Assembly (NCBI GenBank): GCA_964651825.1
Contig: CAZYWK010000080.1
Span: forward strand, 1 to 17,248
From: Sva-07 sp964651825
GTDB taxonomy: Bacteria; Actinomycetota; Acidimicrobiia; Acidimicrobiales; Ilumatobacteraceae
DNA length: 17,248 nucleotides
Reading direction: 5' to 3'
Within the stretch, counting starts at the first letter, position 1. Every line of letters starts with the position of its first letter. A program made the translations under genes and the position numbers. The notes beneath the pieces are model-generated. The model was not told the DNA's origin and made no database searches. It was given only the letters and a program-made list of their open reading frames with translations. Positions 14,511-17,248 of the stretch are shown piece after piece.

Positions 14511-14565
14511 TGGACGATCACCGGCGCCCGCGGGGTCGTGCAGAGCGGATCGTGAGAACGCTCGA
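14511..14565 (+). repeat. 55-bp sequence repeated on both sides of the N gap (right copy)
   Basis: This is identical to 14356-14410. It contains a second copy of the last codons of the ATPase gene plus the true start of rmlC; the ATPase fragment (14511-14555) should not be annotated as a separate gene. Confidence 0.95.
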
Positions 14566-15115
14566 CACGCGGCTGTCCGGCCTCGTGCTGCTCGCGCCGC
14601 AGGTGCACGGTGACGAGCGGGGCTTCTTCGTCGAGACCTACAGCGCCGCGGCCTGGGCGGCGGCCGGCATCCCCGAGCCCGGCGAGTTCGTGCAGGACAA
14701 TCACTCACGCTCGCGTCGCGGCACCGTGCGCGGGCTCCACTTCCAGACCCACCCGGGGCAGGGCAAGCTCGTGCGTTGCGCTCGCGGGTCGGTCATCGAC
14801 GTGGTCGTCGATCTCCGGCGGGGCTCGCCGACGTTCGGACAGTGGGAGAGCGTCGAGCTCGACGATGTCAACGGGTACCAGCTCTGGATCCCCATCGGGT
14901 TCGCCCACGGGTTCTGCGTGACGAGTGAGGTCGCCGACTTCGTGTACAAGACAACGGCGTACTACGACGCCGCGACCGAGAGCGGGATCAGATTCGACGA
15001 TCCGGAGGTCGGTGTGGTCTGGCCCGACGTCGAGTTGCTCTACTCCGAACGCGATCGCACGGCACCACTGCTCTCGGAGGTCGCGGCCGACCTTCCGTTC
15101 ACGTACCAGCCCTGA
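14552..15115 (+). CDS. rmlC: dTDP-4-dehydrorhamnose 3,5-epimerase
   Basis: The 187-residue product is a cupin epimerase that converts dTDP-4-keto-6-deoxyglucose to dTDP-4-keto-rhamnose, the third step of dTDP-L-rhamnose synthesis, in the cytoplasm. Visible family motifs are GDERGFFVETY (20-30), RGLHFQ with catalytic His63, GKLVR (71-75), IPIGFAHGF (113-121) and TAYYD with the active-site Tyr near 137-138, then DDPEVG and WP. Length fits the family (about 180-190). The GTG start places the N-terminus where homologues begin. The key residues look intact, unlike in the RmlB-like gene of this window. It is coupled to the ATPase gene by a 4-bp overlap once the gap artefact is removed. rmlA and rmlD are not in the window, so the rest of the pathway must be encoded elsewhere or beyond the ends. 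Confidence 0.93.
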   Translation: MRTLDTRLSGLVLLAPQVHGDERGFFVETYSAAAWAAAGIPEPGEFVQDNHSRSRRGTVRGLHFQTHPGQGKLVRCARGSVIDVVVDLRRGSPTFGQWESVELDDVNGYQLWIPIGFAHGFCVTSEVADFVYKTTAYYDAATESGIRFDDPEVGVVWPDVELLYSERDRTAPLLSEVAADLPFTYQP

Positions 15116-15138
15116 TCCGCCCCGTAGGCTGCCGCAGC

Positions 15139-17248
15139 ATGTCGACCGCCGGCGACGGCCACTCGCCAGTCAGGTCCGAGCCACCGATCGTCTCGATCGT
15201 CATCGTCGCCTTCGGTACGGGGCCGATCCTCGCGGACGCCGTGGATGCGATCGCCCGCCACACGCTGCTCGCGCACGAGGTGATCGTCGTCGACAACCCG
15301 AGCTCCGATGAACGTCCGACTGCGGGCGACGTGTTGGCCGATCGCGACGATGTCGTCATCGTCGTTCCGGACGAGAACCTCGGCTTCGCCGGCGGCAACG
15401 AGTTGGGCGTCGAGCACGCGCACGGCACGTACGTCTGCTTCCTCAACCCGGACGTGATCGTCGGTGAGGGATGGCTGGAACCGCTCGTCGCCGCGCTCGA
15501 CGACCCGGTGGTGGGCATCGCCGCTCCGGTCCTGGTGAATCCGGACGGCACGCTGCAAGAGGCCGGCCAGCTGCTCTACGACGACGCGTGCACGGCTGCT
15601 GTCGGAGGACCGGAGGTGATGCCCGGCGACTGGACGCAGGCGTTCAGCCGCGACGTCGACTACGCGTCCGCGGCGTGCTGGGTCGTGCGCCGATCCGAAC
15701 ACGTCGCTCGAGGCGGCTTCGACCGTCGGTATCACCCGGCCTACTTCGAAGACGTCGATTACGCACTGCGGGTCGAGGATGAGGGATTGCGAACGCGGCT
15801 CGTCGTCGACGTGCCGGTGGTGCACCACCACGGGCTCGGCGGCGCGGGGCAGAACCTGGCGATGGGGGAGGCGTCCCAGGCGACGTTCCGGTCGATCTGG
15901 GCGAGCCGGATCGGGGATCGGCCGACCCGTCCGCGCGGCGACGACGAGGCGCTCGTCAACCGTGACCGGCCCGCGGTGAACCGACGCGTGACTGCGATCT
16001 GGACCGCTGGCACTGCTGGCGCCGGTGTCGACCGGTTGCTCGAATCGGCGGTGGCCGACGCACAGGCGCATCCTCGCGACCGCGTCACTTTCGTGACCGA
16101 CGCCGTGCCCGCGGACGCCGATCCCCGGGCCGCGCGGACTGCCGGGCTCGAATTGGTCATCGCTGCGAATCGCGAGGTGTTCGACCACACCGTGGCCATC
16201 CGGCGAAGGCGTGGCGACGACGTGACGATCTTCGACGCGCGCGCCGCGTCGAGCCGGCAGTGGGGACGGTGGTTGGCAGTGGTGCTCGTGGGCCTCGCCG
16301 GCCTGTTCGTCCGGTGGCTGGTGCTGCGGTCGCCGGCTGGCGTGCTCACCGCCGACGAGGCGTACACCGGCATCGAGAGCTTCGAGATCCTCAGCGGCCG
16401 GTTTCCCCTGGTGCTCGGCGGGACGGCGTACACGCTTCCGTTCGAGGGCTACGTGTACGCGCCGATCGCCGCGCTGCTCGGCGCGAACGTCGTGGTCCTC
16501 AAGCTGCTCAGCACGGTGTCGTGGGCCGTTGCCTCGCTCGCCGTCGGGGCCGCCGCGGCGAGGTTGGCGGGTCGTCGCACCGGCGCTGTGGCCGCCGCGA
16601 TGTGCTGGATCACGCCGGGAGCGCTACTGCTCATCTCGGTGACCGGATACTCGGCCTACGCCTCAGGCCTGGCGGTGACCGCAATGGCGTTCGTGGCGGC
16701 CGGGATGGTCGTCGACGCGCGACAACCGCGCCGGTGGACGATGTTCGGGTTCGGGCTGCTTGCCGGGTTCGGCTTCTGGCTCCACCCGATGTTCCTCGCG
16801 ACGCTCGTGCCGATGGTGCTGACGGTGCTGTGGATGCAGCGGCGCTGGCTCGTCACATGGGTGCTCGTGATCGGCGGCGGCATCCTCGGGTGCCTCCCGC
16901 TGCTGGCGTGGAACGTCAAGAACGCGTGGCCCTCGCTCGACACGCCGGCCGACGTCGAGGGCACGTATCTCGAACGTCTCCGGACGTTCGGCGAGGATCT
17001 CCTCCCGCGGGCGTTCGGCCTGCGCGATCTCGGCCTGGACTGGCAGCCGAACGCCGTCGTCGGCCCGCTGTTGTACGTACTGCTCGTCGCGCTCGCCGTG
17101 TACGGGCTGGTCGTCGTGTGCCGGCGACCAGGGCCGCGGAGCCGGTGGCTGTTGCTCGCCGTTCTGGTCGGAGTGTTCCCGATCATGGCGGCGTTCGAGA
17201 ACCTGATCTTCGCCAACGACGGGCGCTACGGGATCATCTCGTTCCCGT
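15139..17248 (+). CDS. Fused GT-A glycosyltransferase and multi-pass GT-C-like membrane domain (partial, runs off the end)
   Basis: An uninterrupted frame of 703 codons runs from ATG 15139 to the window end without a stop. Residues 15-250 form a family 2, rhamnosyltransferase-like GT-A domain: NLGFAGGN (80-87), LNPDV (102-106) as the DxD equivalent, and YFEDVDYALR (202-211), followed by VVHHHG. Residues about 290-374 form a soluble linker domain I cannot assign. From about 376 a multi-pass membrane domain begins. Soon after its first span comes LTADEAYTG with Asp406-Glu407, like the acidic first loop of PMT/GT39 mannosyltransferases, which use lipid-linked sugars outside the membrane. Hydrophobic segments continue to the end. 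The protein would combine a cytoplasmic transferase with an extracytoplasmic one. It starts 23 bp after rmlC, without a strong ribosome binding site. Confidence 0.85.
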   Translation, partial: MSTAGDGHSPVRSEPPIVSIVIVAFGTGPILADAVDAIARHTLLAHEVIVVDNPSSDERPTAGDVLADRDDVVIVVPDENLGFAGGNELGVEHAHGTYVCFLNPDVIVGEGWLEPLVAALDDPVVGIAAPVLVNPDGTLQEAGQLLYDDACTAAVGGPEVMPGDWTQAFSRDVDYASAACWVVRRSEHVARGGFDRRYHPAYFEDVDYALRVEDEGLRTRLVVDVPVVHHHGLGGAGQNLAMGEASQATFRSIWASRIGDRPTRPRGDDEALVNRDRPAVNRRVTAIWTAGTAGAGVDRLLESAVADAQAHPRDRVTFVTDAVPADADPRAARTAGLELVIAANREVFDHTVAIRRRRGDDVTIFDARAASSRQWGRWLAVVLVGLAGLFVRWLVLRSPAGVLTADEAYTGIESFEILSGRFPLVLGGTAYTLPFEGYVYAPIAALLGANVVVLKLLSTVSWAVASLAVGAAAARLAGRRTGAVAAAMCWITPGALLLISVTGYSAYASGLAVTAMAFVAAGMVVDARQPRRWTMFGFGLLAGFGFWLHPMFLATLVPMVLTVLWMQRRWLVTWVLVIGGGILGCLPLLAWNVKNAWPSLDTPADVEGTYLERLRTFGEDLLPRAFGLRDLGLDWQPNAVVGPLLYVLLVALAVYGLVVVCRRPGPRSRWLLLAVLVGVFPIMAAFENLIFANDGRYGIISFP

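Noticed and set aside
14356..14565. Biological direct repeat or duplicated gene end flanking the gap
   Set aside because: The copies are identical, end exactly at the Ns and have no other boundary feature; an unmerged contig overlap explains them better.
15040..16188. Long minus-strand open frame opposite rmlC and the fusion glycosyltransferase
   Set aside because: Its translation is Arg/Asp/His-rich without recognisable motifs, and the plus strand encodes clear RmlC and GT-A motifs; long antisense frames are common at this GC.

Overview
This window is a polysaccharide (capsule or O-antigen-like) biosynthesis and export locus from a high-GC bacterium, most likely an actinobacterium. The reasons are the roughly 65-70 % GC over most of the window, a DUF222/HNH (13E12-type) gene, frequent GTG starts, and TANNNT -10-like boxes placed 8-12 nt before start codons. 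A 100-N gap shows that the sequence is a draft, perhaps metagenomic, scaffold. An Acidimicrobiia-like origin is possible, but that is a guess. No rRNA, tRNA, CRISPR array, integrase or transposase was seen, and no gene-free stretch exceeds 300 bases.

Layout. (1) 127-3139, minus strand: a compact operon, transcribed right to left, of a VioA-like sugar aminotransferase, an RmlB-family dehydratase with an altered active site, and a low-GC class I methyltransferase. (2) 3371-8355, plus strand: a Stealth phosphotransferase, a family 2 glycosyltransferase whose start overlaps the Stealth stop by 8 bp, an FkbM-type methyltransferase, then a DUF222/HNH nuclease gene. (3) 8394-10806, minus strand: a polyprenyl-phosphate sugar-1-phosphate transferase (chain initiator) followed with an 8-bp overlap by an ExoA-like glycosyltransferase. 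(4) 10851-12341, plus strand: a DUF2142 multi-pass membrane protein whose 3' end overlaps, tail to tail, the next gene. (5) 12270-13079, minus strand: an ABC-2 permease (Wzm type), with the matching ATPase (Wzt type, with C-terminal substrate domain) diverging at 13186-14400. (6) 14552-17248, plus strand: RmlC epimerase and a large GT-A/GT-C fusion protein that runs off the window end.

How they fit together (inference). The initiating transferase loads the first sugar-phosphate on undecaprenyl phosphate. The glycosyltransferases and the Stealth protein extend or decorate the chain. The RmlB-like protein, RmlC and the aminotransferase would supply deoxy- or aminodeoxy-sugars as dTDP derivatives. 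The methyltransferases modify sugars or chain ends, and Wzm/Wzt export the finished lipid-linked chain. The Wzt C-terminal domain suggests recognition of a modified chain end. rmlA and rmlD are absent from the window.

The points most worth a second look are: the RmlB homologue that has lost the triad Thr and the catalytic Asp; the uncommon GT-A/GT-C fusion; the apparently spurious 100-N gap flanked by an identical 55-bp sequence; the 72-bp convergent overlap; the split, divergent wzm/wzt pair; and putative leaderless promoters at strand-switch points.
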